Notes: generated by a model not told the origin, from the sequence alone. A stretch of DNA of 39,777 bases from an uncultured Bacteroidia bacterium (GCA_902770835.1 CACXUM010000045.1:1-39777), one strand, 5' to 3'; counted from the first letter of the stretch, positions 8,874 through 17,515 are shown. Numbers and translations are program-made.

Positions 8874-8906
8874 TTTGGGAAATGTCGGCAAAATAAATTA
8901 CTTTTG
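8874..8906 (+). promoter_or_regulatory. Promoter of the 8927 barrel gene
   Basis: TTTG at 8874-8877 and TACTTTTG at 8899-8906 with a 21-bp spacer, 20 bp before the start codon. Confidence 0.6.
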
Positions 8907-8926
8907 TAGGCCAAAATCTTATTGTT

Positions 8927-9619
8927 ATGAAGAGAATTGCATTGATTATCAGTTTTATAGCGTTTTTTTCCTTGGGATGCATCGCTCAGGGCAACACCGT
9001 TAGGTATGGACTCAAGTTGGGGCCGAGTCTCGATTGGGCCAGCGCGGGCTCCACTGCCACTAAGAATGATGGCATGAGGGTTGGTTTCAATGTCGGATTG
9101 ATTTATGACCATTATTTTAGTGACCACATTGCGCTTTCTTCTGGCGTGAATATCAATTTTTTACGGATGAAATACACTTTTACCGACCGCCGATATGTAG
9201 AGGACTTTTTGGAACAGACTATTGTATCAGTGTCGCGTCGGCTGAATGCCACCAACATAGAGATTCCACTCAAGGCCAAGGTGTCGTTTGATGTTTTCGA
9301 TTCGTTCAAGGCCTATGTAGAAGCTGGTGGAGGCTTGGGTTTCAATATCAAGGACATGGGAAAGGATGGCTACAAGTATTATTGGGTTTCCTATGAAAGC
9401 CCAAATTATGATGACTGCACGAGCCAATATCGCCTGGTTCAGTTGTCGATGGTTTTCGGTGTGGGTGCCGAGTATGAAATCAACAAGAATTTGGGCGCGT
9501 TTCTGCAAGTGACTTTCAACCATGCCTTTTCCAATGCTTTTGTGCGTTCACTTGAGAGGCAGACGGGCAGTATCTTGCGCAACAATTTCATTGGTATTGA
9601 AGCGGGCATCATGTTTTGA
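8927..9619 (+). CDS. Outer-membrane beta-barrel protein
   Basis: This 230-aa protein has a signal peptide (MKRIALIISFIAFFSLGCIAQ) and a barrel-like body with alternating strands (YGLKLGPSLDWASAG, GFNVGLIYDHYFSDHIALSS, FKAYVEAGGGLGFN). It ends in a terminal Phe, typical of barrel insertion signals. It belongs to the same broad small-barrel class as the divergent 8090-8809 gene but the two are not close copies. Ligand and role are unknown. A bidirectional hairpin terminator follows at 9646-9674. Confidence 0.75.
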   Translation: MKRIALIISFIAFFSLGCIAQGNTVRYGLKLGPSLDWASAGSTATKNDGMRVGFNVGLIYDHYFSDHIALSSGVNINFLRMKYTFTDRRYVEDFLEQTIVSVSRRLNATNIEIPLKAKVSFDVFDSFKAYVEAGGGLGFNIKDMGKDGYKYYWVSYESPNYDDCTSQYRLVQLSMVFGVGAEYEINKNLGAFLQVTFNHAFSNAFVRSLERQTGSILRNNFIGIEAGIMF

Positions 9620-9645
9620 CGCTTTGCCTCAATTTCGAGCATAAA

Positions 9646-9674
9646 AAAAGCCTGGCGAAATCCGTCAGGCTTTT
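9646..9674. terminator. Bidirectional terminator between convergent genes
   Basis: AAAAGCCTG (9646-9654) pairs perfectly with CAGGCTTTT (9666-9674). A-rich and T-rich flanks on both sides let it serve both the barrel gene and the OmpA-like gene. Confidence 0.85.
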
Positions 9675-9696
9675 CTGTTGTCAATTAGTTGTGGAA

Positions 9697-10986
9697 TCAT
9701 TCGATTTCCTTCACCAGCTCAATCATCACGCGGCGGTCGTATTCCGTCGGTTCGAGTTTCTTGATGCCTCCAACGGGCACAAGGATGATTTGGTCTTCGG
9801 GAATACCCATTTCCATGAGTTCCAACATGATTCTGCGGCAGCGGTTCTCCGACAATGTTTGGTTGTAGGAAGGCGAGGCCGTTGCGCTATCGCACGAACC
9901 TCTCAGACGCAATTTGTAGCCGCGTTCCTTGGCCACCTTTGCAATCTCCTGCAGGTTGACGAGGTCGCGGTTCGACATCAGTTGATACGAGTCGCGATGG
10001 AAGAAGATGGAGAACGGATAACTCACCATTTCGTCGCTCGAAATGCTTACAAGTCTGACAATCGTATCCATCATATATACCGTGTCGCAAGGCATGGGTT
10101 CTTGGCAAGGCAATGCATCGGGCAACTCATATATTCTGCTGAAGTAGTAGGTCAAGCCCAAAGCGGCGGAATACATGTTGTCGAATCTCTTTGGTCTGAT
10201 GTTCTGGGAATTTTGGGTGAAGAAAGCATCACCGCCGTCCATGTATTCATGCGCCCATGAGTCTATAGTCCATCTGTGGAATAGCCATCTGATTTCAAGG
10301 TTGATGTCGAAATGCTCACTGATTCTGAAGTTGTTGAGCAAACCTGCGCCCAATGACAATTCAAAGTTGGTCCCGTCAACCTTGGTGAGGTCGTATGGAT
10401 TACCATAATTAATGAAATGGATGATGTTTTGGGTGAGGAGCAAACGGTTGGAAGTCAACCCTGCACCTGCGTTGAGATAAATCACGGGAGTCCAAATCCT
10501 CTCGGGGTTATAGTACCCTTGGAAGAAGTCAATCGGACTGACCATAAACTGTGCCGACAGGTTATGGTAGTGCATGAACGTTTTGTACACTTCCAAACCA
10601 TTTACGGCTTCGGCAATTTCCGGGTTTTCACCGTAGAGGAATTGGATGTGTTGTTCATTGGGAGTGTTGTGCCTTCCATAAATGAAACTGTTGAGGACAG
10701 TGTTGTCATACGAAAACCTCAATGCAGTCTTGTGGTTGATCCACTTTCCGAAATTGACATGAACACCGAAATGTGGCTGATCCCAATACACTTTGGTGAA
10801 ACTGTTGGTGAAATACTCGGGCATTCTAAGGCTGCCTTGCCACCAACTGATGGTCGCATCTGCCGAAACAAACCAATTCCTGCGCCATCTGGTAGTCAGG
10901 TAACGAACTGAGTCAACATGACCGTCGGCCCAAACTGAAGTGGCTACTGCGAAAAACGCGATGATTGTAAGCAAAAGTTTCTTCAT
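9697..10986 (-). CDS. OmpA-family outer-membrane protein
   Basis: This 429-aa protein has its start at ATG 10986, set by the signal peptide (MKKLLLTIIAFFAVATSVWA); 17 upstream codons are excluded. After a long beta-strand-rich N-terminal part (about residues 20-310) comes a C-terminal OmpA-like peptidoglycan-binding domain. In it, RGSCDSATASPSYNQTLSEN and NRCRRIMLELMEMG preserve the pattern of the family, including the Asp and Arg that usually contact peptidoglycan, although the usual G-H-T-D is degenerate (GSCDS). It probably tethers the outer membrane to the cell wall. A TATTTTTG promoter element lies 49 bp upstream. Confidence 0.85.
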   Translation of the reverse strand: MKKLLLTIIAFFAVATSVWADGHVDSVRYLTTRWRRNWFVSADATISWWQGSLRMPEYFTNSFTKVYWDQPHFGVHVNFGKWINHKTALRFSYDNTVLNSFIYGRHNTPNEQHIQFLYGENPEIAEAVNGLEVYKTFMHYHNLSAQFMVSPIDFFQGYYNPERIWTPVIYLNAGAGLTSNRLLLTQNIIHFINYGNPYDLTKVDGTNFELSLGAGLLNNFRISEHFDINLEIRWLFHRWTIDSWAHEYMDGGDAFFTQNSQNIRPKRFDNMYSAALGLTYYFSRIYELPDALPCQEPMPCDTVYMMDTIVRLVSISSDEMVSYPFSIFFHRDSYQLMSNRDLVNLQEIAKVAKERGYKLRLRGSCDSATASPSYNQTLSENRCRRIMLELMEMGIPEDQIILVPVGGIKKLEPTEYDRRVMIELVKEIE

Positions 10987-11034
10987 TGTGTTGATTATTA
11001 TGTCTTTACAAAGAAATCTAATTATTCCAAATGG

Positions 11035-11042
11035 CAAAAATA
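11035..11042 (-). promoter_or_regulatory. -7 element of the OmpA-like gene
   Basis: TATTTTTG on the minus strand matches TAnnTTTG and lies 49 bp before ATG 10986. Confidence 0.5.
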
Positions 11043-11096
11043 CGAAAATTTTCTATTTGAGAAGTGAATTTCGTAAAAATTGAAAGATTTTTTCCC

Positions 11097-11975
11097 TTAG
11101 TTTGACAATCTTTCCAAGGTGTTCAAAACCAATTTTTTTATGTATGGATGATAGTCGATGGCGAATTTTTCGGTCACGCGGTTAGCAATCACCACGCAAA
11201 TGGTCAGACAATTGTGGCCCATCATCTTGCCGAGGCCGTAGAGTGCAGACGATTCCATCTCGAAGTTGCACACGCGCCAGCCCTGATAGTTGAGCGCCTC
11301 GATTTTGCGGTTGTTTTCGGGATAGGTCAAGTGCATCCTCAGCGTGCGGCCTTGCGGGCCGTAAAATCCCGGTGTCGTGGCGGTTACGCCTTGGTAATAG
11401 CCTTCCGCCAAGCGGTCAAATAATGCTTTCGAGCCTTCCACGATGTAGGGGAGAGGCAGGTCTTTCGGGTAGTCCATCTGTTCAATGAAAGCGTCGCGCA
11501 TGGCGGTTTCGTTCACTTCCTTGTGCTTTTCATAGAAGTAAAGCAGCCCGTCCAAACCGATGGCGTAGCGGGTGGCCACATAACTGTCGCCCACTTCAAT
11601 GTCGGGCTGCAAAGCACCGCAAGTGCCGATGCGGACAAGGTTCAGCGAGCGGTGTTCCTCTTTGGGCATCCTCGTTTTCAGGTCGATGTTGGCCAAGGCA
11701 TCGAGTTCGTTCATCACGATGTCTAAGTTGTCGGTACCCATGCCGGTCGAGAGCACGGTGATGCGCTTGCCGTTGAAATAGCCAGTGCAGGAAACAAGTT
11801 CGCGGTTCTGGCGTTGCAACTCGATTTTGTCGAAGAACGATGAAATCATGACGACGCGCCCGGGGTCGCCTACTAAGATGATGTCGTCGGCGATTTGGTC
11901 GGGATGAAGGTTCAAATGGTATATTGCGCCCTCGTTATTGAGGATCAATTGTGATGCAGGAATGGGTTGGTTCAT
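11097..11975 (-). CDS. Nucleoside phosphorylase (uridine phosphorylase-like)
   Basis: This 292-aa cytosolic enzyme of the PNP/UDP superfamily cleaves nucleosides with phosphate for base salvage. Motifs are the phosphate-binding VGDPGRVVMISSFFD near residue 35, STGMGTDNL, RIGTCGALQPDIEVGDSYVA and the ribose-binding CNFEMESSALYGLG. The MES motif points to the uridine/purine nucleoside phosphorylase group, but substrate choice cannot be settled by eye. The open frame extends 47 codons upstream across the divergent promoter region; ATG 11975 is chosen because the protein then starts as family members do. It is divergent from cinA. Confidence 0.85.
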   Translation of the reverse strand: MNQPIPASQLILNNEGAIYHLNLHPDQIADDIILVGDPGRVVMISSFFDKIELQRQNRELVSCTGYFNGKRITVLSTGMGTDNLDIVMNELDALANIDLKTRMPKEEHRSLNLVRIGTCGALQPDIEVGDSYVATRYAIGLDGLLYFYEKHKEVNETAMRDAFIEQMDYPKDLPLPYIVEGSKALFDRLAEGYYQGVTATTPGFYGPQGRTLRMHLTYPENNRKIEALNYQGWRVCNFEMESSALYGLGKMMGHNCLTICVVIANRVTEKFAIDYHPYIKKLVLNTLERLSN

Positions 11976-11998
11976 TTTAATTGTTGATTTTGAGGGTG

Positions 11999-12006
11999 CA
12001 AAAATA
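11999..12006 (-). promoter_or_regulatory. -7 element of the nucleoside phosphorylase gene
   Basis: TATTTTTG on the minus strand, 24 bp before ATG 11975, matches TAnnTTTG. Confidence 0.5.
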
Positions 12007-12058
12007 CGAAAATAATTGCAATGGCCGTTTTTTCTGTCAAAACGGTCGAAAAATGACC

Positions 12059-12066
12059 TATCTTTG
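12059..12066 (+). promoter_or_regulatory. -7 element of cinA
   Basis: TATCTTTG on the plus strand, 18 bp before ATG 12085, matches TAnnTTTG. Confidence 0.5.
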
Positions 12067-12084
12067 CGGAAAATTGATTCAACT

Positions 12085-13350
12085 ATGAGCGAAATCATCA
12101 TAAAAAATATCTCCATAGGAGACGAATTGCTTATTGGTCAGGTGATTAACACCAATGCGGCATGGCTTGGCGAGCAACTTTCGGGTGCGGGTTTCCAATT
12201 GGATTCCGCCTTGACCATCGGCGATTCCGAAAAAGCTATCCTCGATGCTTTCAACGCTTGCATGAATGCCGATTTGGTGCTTGTGACGGGCGGTCTCGGC
12301 CCCACTGCCGACGACATCACGAAACCCACGGTCTGCAAGTTCTTCGATACTGAACTGGAATTTTGCCAAGCGGCCTACGACAACATCGTGTCCATTTTCA
12401 ACCGCCGAGGCTTCCAAATGAGCGAGCGCAATCGCGGCCAAGCCATGTTGCCGAAATCATGTCAATACATCCCGAACACTTACGGCACTGCACCTTGCAT
12501 GTGGTTGGAGAAAAACGGGGTCGTGTTTGCCTTCATGCCGGGCGTGCCTTACGAAATGAAGGGCATTTTCAACGATGAACTCTTGCCGCGTATCAAGGAA
12601 CGGTTCCATGCTGTGCCTTACGAAAAGCGCGTCATTATGACCACGGGCATCGGCGAGTCGTTTTTGGCCGACAAAATCAAGGATTGGGAAGACCATTTGC
12701 CCGATTTCCTTTCGTTGGCCTATTTGCCTCAATACGGCATGGTGCGCCTGCGCCTGAGCGGAAGGCATGAAAGCGCCGATTTCCTTCGCAAAACTTTGGA
12801 CAGCGAAGTCGAAAAGTTGAAGGCCTTGATTTCGGAGTACATTTTCGCCATGCAAGACCACCCCATTGAGCGCACGGTTTTCGACCTCCTTATTAATAAA
12901 GGTATGACTTTCGCCTCGGCGGAAAGTTGCACGGGCGGCAACATTGCCCATGCCATCACTTTGATTCCTGGCAGTTCGGAAGTATTCAAAGGTACTGCGG
13001 TTACATACGCTACTCCGATGAAAACCAAGGTTTTGGGCGTACCAGCCGATACAATAGAGAAACATGGTGTTGTAAGTCAAGAGGTGGTCGAAGGCATGGC
13101 TACGGGTGTCCGAAATCTGATGGAGGCGGACTTTGGCGTGGCCACAACGGGCATTGCCGGACCGAGTGGCGGCACGGAAGAAAACCCAGTCGGCACGGTT
13201 TGGATTGGTGTGGCTTCGGCGAAAGGCGTGGTTTCCAAACGTTTCAATTTCGGCAAGGAACGCGAAAATGTCATCAACCGTGCGACCATCATGGCCTTCG
13301 AGATGCTTCGTGAAGAAGTTTTGGCTCACACAGAAAACACAGTATCATGA
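12085..13350 (+). CDS. cinA: CinA: nicotinamide-nucleotide amidase / competence-damage protein
   Basis: This 421-aa two-domain protein has an N-terminal MoaB/MoCF-like domain (NISIGDELLIGQVINTNAAW near the start; TGGLGPTADDITKP near residue 75) and a C-terminal CinA amidase domain (ASAESCTGGNIAHAIT; TGIAGPSGGTEENPVGTVW). In this family the C-terminal part deamidates NMN in pyridine-nucleotide recycling, and the N-terminal part can have ADP-ribose pyrophosphatase activity. The start at ATG 12085 matches the family; 23 upstream in-frame codons overlap the promoter. The stop overlaps the next start in ATGA (13347-13350), indicating coupled translation with the GldB-like gene. Confidence 0.95.
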   Translation: MSEIIIKNISIGDELLIGQVINTNAAWLGEQLSGAGFQLDSALTIGDSEKAILDAFNACMNADLVLVTGGLGPTADDITKPTVCKFFDTELEFCQAAYDNIVSIFNRRGFQMSERNRGQAMLPKSCQYIPNTYGTAPCMWLEKNGVVFAFMPGVPYEMKGIFNDELLPRIKERFHAVPYEKRVIMTTGIGESFLADKIKDWEDHLPDFLSLAYLPQYGMVRLRLSGRHESADFLRKTLDSEVEKLKALISEYIFAMQDHPIERTVFDLLINKGMTFASAESCTGGNIAHAITLIPGSSEVFKGTAVTYATPMKTKVLGVPADTIEKHGVVSQEVVEGMATGVRNLMEADFGVATTGIAGPSGGTEENPVGTVWIGVASAKGVVSKRFNFGKERENVINRATIMAFEMLREEVLAHTENTVS

Positions 13351-14342
13351 AAAAAATATTCATCATTGCTTTTGCTTTTTTGTTCGTATCATGTCAAGAC
13401 AAGGCTCCGGCCTACAAAGCCAAACTTAACATCAAAACAGAGCCATACGACCTCGAATTCGATCGTTACGAAGACGTGCTCTTCAATCTCGATACGGCTG
13501 ATTTTCAGGCTGAACTGATGAAAATTCAAGACCATTACCGCGTGTTCCTCAGCGGCGACCTCAATAACCTCAATGCGGTGAAGTATTTGAAAGACTTCGC
13601 CACCGACCCTTACAGCATTGGCCTAAATAATAAGGTGAAAGCCGCATTTCCCGACCTGAAGCAAGTGGAGCCGATGGTGGAGGATGTGTTTGCGCATTTC
13701 CATCATTATTACCCTGAAATTGAGATTCCCAAGAAAGTTTTTACTTGTGTGACGGGTGTCAATTACGACGAGCCGCCCGTGCAGGTCATTGACGGCAATT
13801 TGGTGATTTCCTTGGACTGGTACCTTGATGGCGATGCGGTTTATGACCAAATCGGGATGCCGAAATACATTCAGACGCGCACCAATGTGGCGACTTTGGC
13901 GAAAGATGTGGCCAACCGCCTGTATATGTATTATTTATACGATTGGCGCAAGCAGGGACAGATTGTCGGAGAGATGGTGTTTTACGGTCGCTTGAACTAT
14001 TTCATCGAAGCCATGTGTCCCTCAATTGCCGACAGCGTTTTGCTTGGTTATTCCTCCCAGCAGTGGCAATGGGCGGTGGAAAACGAAGGTCAGGTTTGGG
14101 CCGACATTGTTGGTAATCGCCGCCTTTATGACGCTGGTCTGGATGCCTACATGATGTATTTTGGCGACGGTCCTTTTACGCAAGCCTACACCAACGACGC
14201 GCCCTCACGTTTGGGCGAGTTTTTTGGCCTGAACATCATTCGCGCCTATGCCTCCAACCACGACTACGACTTGGTCGAACTGATGAACAGGAAAGATTTG
14301 CAGAATATTTTCCAAGATTCGGGTTATAAGCCTAAGAAGTAA
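13347..14342 (+). CDS. gldB: GldB-like lipoprotein
   Basis: This 331-aa protein has a lipoprotein signal (MKKIFIIAFAFLFVSC, lipobox Cys at residue 16). The body resembles the gliding-motility lipoprotein GldB: FDRYEDVLFNLDT early on, VIDGNLVISLDWYLDGDA in the middle, and SRLGEFFGLNIIRAYASNH near the end. GldB is required for gliding and surface adhesin handling in Flavobacterium; homologues occur in non-gliding Bacteroidales alongside the T9SS, where the role is less clear. The gene is coupled to cinA by a 4-bp overlap. Confidence 0.7.
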   Translation: MKKIFIIAFAFLFVSCQDKAPAYKAKLNIKTEPYDLEFDRYEDVLFNLDTADFQAELMKIQDHYRVFLSGDLNNLNAVKYLKDFATDPYSIGLNNKVKAAFPDLKQVEPMVEDVFAHFHHYYPEIEIPKKVFTCVTGVNYDEPPVQVIDGNLVISLDWYLDGDAVYDQIGMPKYIQTRTNVATLAKDVANRLYMYYLYDWRKQGQIVGEMVFYGRLNYFIEAMCPSIADSVLLGYSSQQWQWAVENEGQVWADIVGNRRLYDAGLDAYMMYFGDGPFTQAYTNDAPSRLGEFFGLNIIRAYASNHDYDLVELMNRKDLQNIFQDSGYKPKK

Positions 14343-14353
14343 GGGCTTGTTCA

Positions 14354-14440
14354 CACGCAGAATCCGCAGAACTTTGTGAAGCGCGAAGCGACGATAAGTT
14401 TGCGTCTGGCAGGGTCTGCGATTTCAGTGTATTCTGCATG
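14354..14440. repeat. Extragenic palindrome (CGCAGAA family)
   Basis: This imperfect inverted repeat begins CACGCAGAATCCGCAGAA, contains the block GAAGCGCGAAGCGACGA in its loop, and ends with degenerate TCTGCGATTT and ATTCTGCATG arms. The same arrangement with better arms is at 39366-39450, and a shorter member lies at 5122-5179. It probably terminates the cinA-gldB transcript. Confidence 0.7.
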
Positions 14441-14468
14441 AAATAATTTCCAATTGAAAATCAGCAAA

Positions 14469-14531
14469 CTATCCGACAGCAAACGACAACAAACGACTGC
14501 TGTCGACTACAAACGTTTAATCAACGGCTTT
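14469..14531. repeat. 63-bp repeat, copy 1
   Basis: This stretch is identical over 63 bp to 39603-39665. It contains an 8-bp inverted repeat, CGACAGCA and TGCTGTCG, around a 16-base spacer. Weaker similarity (TTCTTGACA versus GTTTTGACA) continues about 10 bp downstream. It lies immediately before the promoter-like region of the 14585 gene. It may be regulatory or part of a mobile unit. Confidence 0.85.
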
Positions 14532-14547
14532 TTCTTGACAGGTTTTG

Positions 14548-14555
14548 CATCTTTG
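14548..14555 (+). promoter_or_regulatory. Possible -7 element of the 14585 gene
   Basis: CATCTTTG differs from TAnnTTTG in the first base and lies 29 bp before the start codon, directly after the 63-bp repeat. Confidence 0.35.
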
Positions 14556-14584
14556 CAGAGTGAAACTAATAAACCCCAATAACT

Positions 14585-15055
14585 ATGGAAACACCTGAAT
14601 ACATTGAAGGCATCCCTACGGAGAAGAAAAGAGTAAAAGAGCGTTTTGAACTGATCAAGTCTTATTATGAGAACCTTTGGAGAGACTTGCAACGGGTTAC
14701 GGGTAGTAACTACATTCATAACATATTCCTTAACGCGGATGTGTATATTGTGAAGAATGAAAGCGACAAAAAGACCTCTCGTGAGGCGTTGCACAATTGG
14801 AAATCCACCTACGCCGTAAAGCATATAAGAGAAGTTGTTGAAAACGCAAGTTCCATTGAAGGCCTGCCATTGTTTTCTTCCATCAAAGACGGAGTCCAAA
14901 AGAAAAACGGCTATAAGAACATGATACTTTTGTACTATCAGTTTAAGAATGAACAAATTGACTACTTGAATTTTACGGTCAAATTAACTATAGGAGTCAC
15001 GGCATCACAAAAACATATACAGTATAGCGTCAATAAAGTTGAGGCGGCAAAATAA
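14585..15055 (+). CDS. Hypothetical protein, possibly LPD3-like
   Basis: This is a 156-aa soluble protein I do not recognise with confidence. There is no signal peptide or membrane segment. The first half is helical and charged (ERFELIKSYYENLWRDLQRV). The second half runs from a helix (YAVKHIREVVENASSIEG) into strand-like segments (YKNMILLYYQFKNEQIDYLN) and ends near YSVNKVEAAK. That helix-then-strand layout is reminiscent of LPD3-type domains of phage and polymorphic-toxin polyvalent proteins, but this is weak. It stands alone between a 63-bp repeat and a long hairpin, with AT-rich codon use unlike the neighbouring cinA and yifB, which suggests an acquired gene. Confidence 0.55.
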   Translation: METPEYIEGIPTEKKRVKERFELIKSYYENLWRDLQRVTGSNYIHNIFLNADVYIVKNESDKKTSREALHNWKSTYAVKHIREVVENASSIEGLPLFSSIKDGVQKKNGYKNMILLYYQFKNEQIDYLNFTVKLTIGVTASQKHIQYSVNKVEAAK

Positions 15056-15113
15056 AAATCTGACCAAGTTTCACAGTACCTCGCTTTCGTTTGGACCGTC
15101 CATGGTCAGATTT
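15056..15113. terminator. Long-loop hairpin after the 14585 gene
   Basis: AAATCTGACCA (15056-15066) pairs perfectly with TGGTCAGATTT (15103-15113) across a 36-base loop. It begins right after the stop codon. It may act as a terminator or mark the edge of an inserted segment. The remaining ~165 bp to yifB shows no other clear feature. Confidence 0.55.
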
Positions 15114-15279
15114 GTTTCACTATCGTATCCAGCGATTATCTCACAAAGGTTTGGAACGCATACGATTGATTTCCGCCCGCAAAATTACAACATTTTTACA
15201 AAACACGGCCATTTCGCCGGAAAAAAACGAGAAAAACAAAGAAAACAACAAACAATAACCCCCTAAAACCCCCACAATC

Positions 15280-16812
15280 ATGTTAGTAAAGACATTCGGA
15301 TGCGCCCTTTTCGGCATCGACGCGATTACGGTCACCATCGAGGTGAACATCGACAGAGGCATCAATTTCTATCTCGTCGGCCTGCCCGACAATGCGGTCA
15401 AAGAAAGTCAGCAACGCATTGAGGCCGCCATCACCAATCTCGGCTATTATTACCCGCACAAGAAAATCGTCATCAATATGGCCCCCGCCGACATCCGCAA
15501 GGAAGGCTCGGCCTATGACCTGCCCATCGCCATGGGCATCATGGCGGCTTCGGAACAAGTGAACACTGACCGTTTGGAGCAGTTCGTCATCATGGGCGAA
15601 CTATCGCTTGACGGCACACTCAACCCCATTAAGGGAACCTTGCCCATTGCCATAAAAGCCAAGCAGGAGGGTTTTCGAGGCCTCATCGTCCCCAAGCCCA
15701 ACGCACGCGAGGCCGCTGTGGTGGAAGGTTTGGAGGTTTTTGGCGTGGAGAACATCCATGAAGTTGTTTCCATCCTCAACGGCGAAAACACCATCCACCC
15801 CGTGACCATCGACATGGCTGACTCATTGCACGAGATGGTTTACGAGTTCGATTTTAGTGATGTAAAAGGGCAAGAAAACATCAAACGGGCTTTGGAAATT
15901 GCTGCGGCTGGCGGCCACAACGTCATCCTTATCGGACCTCCCGGTAGCGGCAAAACCATGCTTGCCAAGCGTATGCCCACCATTTTGCCACCCTTGACGA
16001 TGGCTGAGGCTTTGGAAACCACTAAAATCCATTCCGTGGCGGGCTTGGTTGGGCGCAATGCTTCTTTGGTCAGGACAAGACCATTTCGCAGTCCACACCA
16101 CACCATCAGCGATGCGGGCTTGGTGGGCGGCGGCACCTATCCGCAGCCTGGCGAAATCTCGCTTGCCCACAACGGCGTGCTCTTCCTTGACGAACTGCCC
16201 GAGTTCAAAAGAACGGTGTTGGAGGTGATGCGCCAACCAATGGAAGACCGTGTCGTGACTATCTCCCGCGCCAAAATGACGGTCGATTTTCCAGCCAGTT
16301 TCATGATGGTGGCGGCGATGAACCCCTGTCCCTGCGGCTATTATAACCATCCTGACAAGGAATGTACCTGCAAACCCGGCATGGTGCAGCAGTACCTCAA
16401 CCGCATCAGTGGCCCACTGATGGACCGAATTGATTTGCATGTTGAAGTCGTCCCCGTGGAATACAAGGACTTGTCGTCAAAGAGTAGCGGCGAGTCGAGT
16501 GCGAAGGTGCGCGAGCGCGTCATCAAAGCGAGAAAGATACAAGAAGAACGCTACGCGGATTTCCCGGCCATCCATGCCAACGCGCAAATGACTTCTCAAC
16601 TTATCCAAAAATACTGTGACTTAAACGAGCCTTGCCGCAACATTTTGAAAAACGCCATGAACCGCCTCGGCCTCTCGGCTCGCGCCTACGACCGCATCCT
16701 GAAAGTTTCCCGCACCATCGCCGACCTCGACAGCAGCGAAAACATCCAAACCGACCATTTGGCGGAGGCCATTAATTATAGGAGTTTGGACAGGGACAAT
16801 TGGGGGAGTTGA
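15280..16812 (+). CDS. comM: YifB/ComM family Mg-chelatase-like AAA+ ATPase
   Basis: This 510-aa protein has a ChlI-like N-terminal domain (YLVGLPDNAVKESQQRI; INMAPADIRKEGSAYDLPIA) and an AAA+ core with Walker A GPPGSGKT at residues 219-226 and Walker B-like FLDELPEF. It continues with a Cys-rich insertion (CPCGYYNHPDKECTC) and a C-terminal Mg_chelatase_C domain (NRLGLSARAYDRILKVSRTI). In naturally competent bacteria ComM is a branch-migration helicase that helps integrate incoming DNA; in other lineages the role is unclear. The length is normal. No clear promoter was found in the region before it. Confidence 0.93.
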   Translation: MLVKTFGCALFGIDAITVTIEVNIDRGINFYLVGLPDNAVKESQQRIEAAITNLGYYYPHKKIVINMAPADIRKEGSAYDLPIAMGIMAASEQVNTDRLEQFVIMGELSLDGTLNPIKGTLPIAIKAKQEGFRGLIVPKPNAREAAVVEGLEVFGVENIHEVVSILNGENTIHPVTIDMADSLHEMVYEFDFSDVKGQENIKRALEIAAAGGHNVILIGPPGSGKTMLAKRMPTILPPLTMAEALETTKIHSVAGLVGRNASLVRTRPFRSPHHTISDAGLVGGGTYPQPGEISLAHNGVLFLDELPEFKRTVLEVMRQPMEDRVVTISRAKMTVDFPASFMMVAAMNPCPCGYYNHPDKECTCKPGMVQQYLNRISGPLMDRIDLHVEVVPVEYKDLSSKSSGESSAKVRERVIKARKIQEERYADFPAIHANAQMTSQLIQKYCDLNEPCRNILKNAMNRLGLSARAYDRILKVSRTIADLDSSENIQTDHLAEAINYRSLDRDNWGS

Positions 16813-16860
16813 AACAAAAAATCGCCAAAATCTTTTGCTCGTTTTGATTATTGACTAATT

Positions 16861-17490
16861 CCGCATCACGACGACTTCAATATCGTTGCCGACCAAAGTT
16901 TCACCGTTACGGGATGGGTGCGCAATGGTGATATGATTCGTTATACTTCTGAAAACCAATGCCATGACAAAAGTCGTTTGCTACATTCCGCGCCTTACGG
17001 TGCAAACCGGGAAAAGGTGACGGTTCATGTCAGTTATGACGAGGGCGAGACTTGCCCGTGAGCAAGTGCATCGTGCCTAATAGTTCGGACTATTCCTCGC
17101 TTTGTGTCCTTCCCTACGGCATCATCGACTTCTATGTGGAGGAAGCCTATGCAGCTGCTTCGGGTTATTCGACGGTGTTCTACAACTTCAGTCTCGACTG
17201 GCTCACCGATGGCGATGATACTTTTGACCCATTGGGAGTTGCTGAAAATCAATTTGAAACAGAATCTTTGAAGGTTTATCCTGTGTCTGCATCATCGTTC
17301 GTAATGATTGAAACTGAGGGAATGCAGACCGCCAACATTATTAACGCATTAGGTCAAATTGTTAAGGTCATTCAGGCCAATGGCGTTTCGGAAATTCGAT
17401 TGGATGTTTTCAGAGTGGGCTTCAGGCGTGTATTTCGTTGAGGGAGTGGATGATAAAGGAATAAGAAGAGAAGGAAAGTTTATGAAATAA
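16861..17490 (+). pseudogene. Broken sialidase (BNR-type, GH33-like) with T9SS sorting domain
   Basis: Reading three frames in succession reconstructs pieces of one secreted sialidase. Frame A from 16861 gives HHDDFNIVADQSFTVTGWVR, then, apparently across an internal deletion, SRLLHSAPYGANREKVTVHV and an Asp-box-like SYDEGET; it stops at 17059-17061. Losing one G in an expected TGG Trp codon near 17053 shifts the frame. Frame B then continues as VSKCIVPNSSDYSSLCVLP and STVFYNFSLDWLTDGDDTF, followed by a T9SS sorting domain. Near 17407 an extra T shifts it again, and frame C finishes SGVYFVEGVDDKGIRREGK and stops at 17488-17490. The N-terminal signal and much of the propeller are missing. The two indels alone could be sequencing errors, but the missing parts argue for real decay. 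Confidence 0.75.
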
Positions 17491-17515
17491 GTGGGCTTTC
17501 GGTTTCTTTGGTTTC

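Noticed and set aside
17052-17441. 129-codon frame as a separate small secreted protein
   Set aside because: It lacks a signal peptide and joins, across single-base shifts, to flanking sialidase and sorting-domain pieces.
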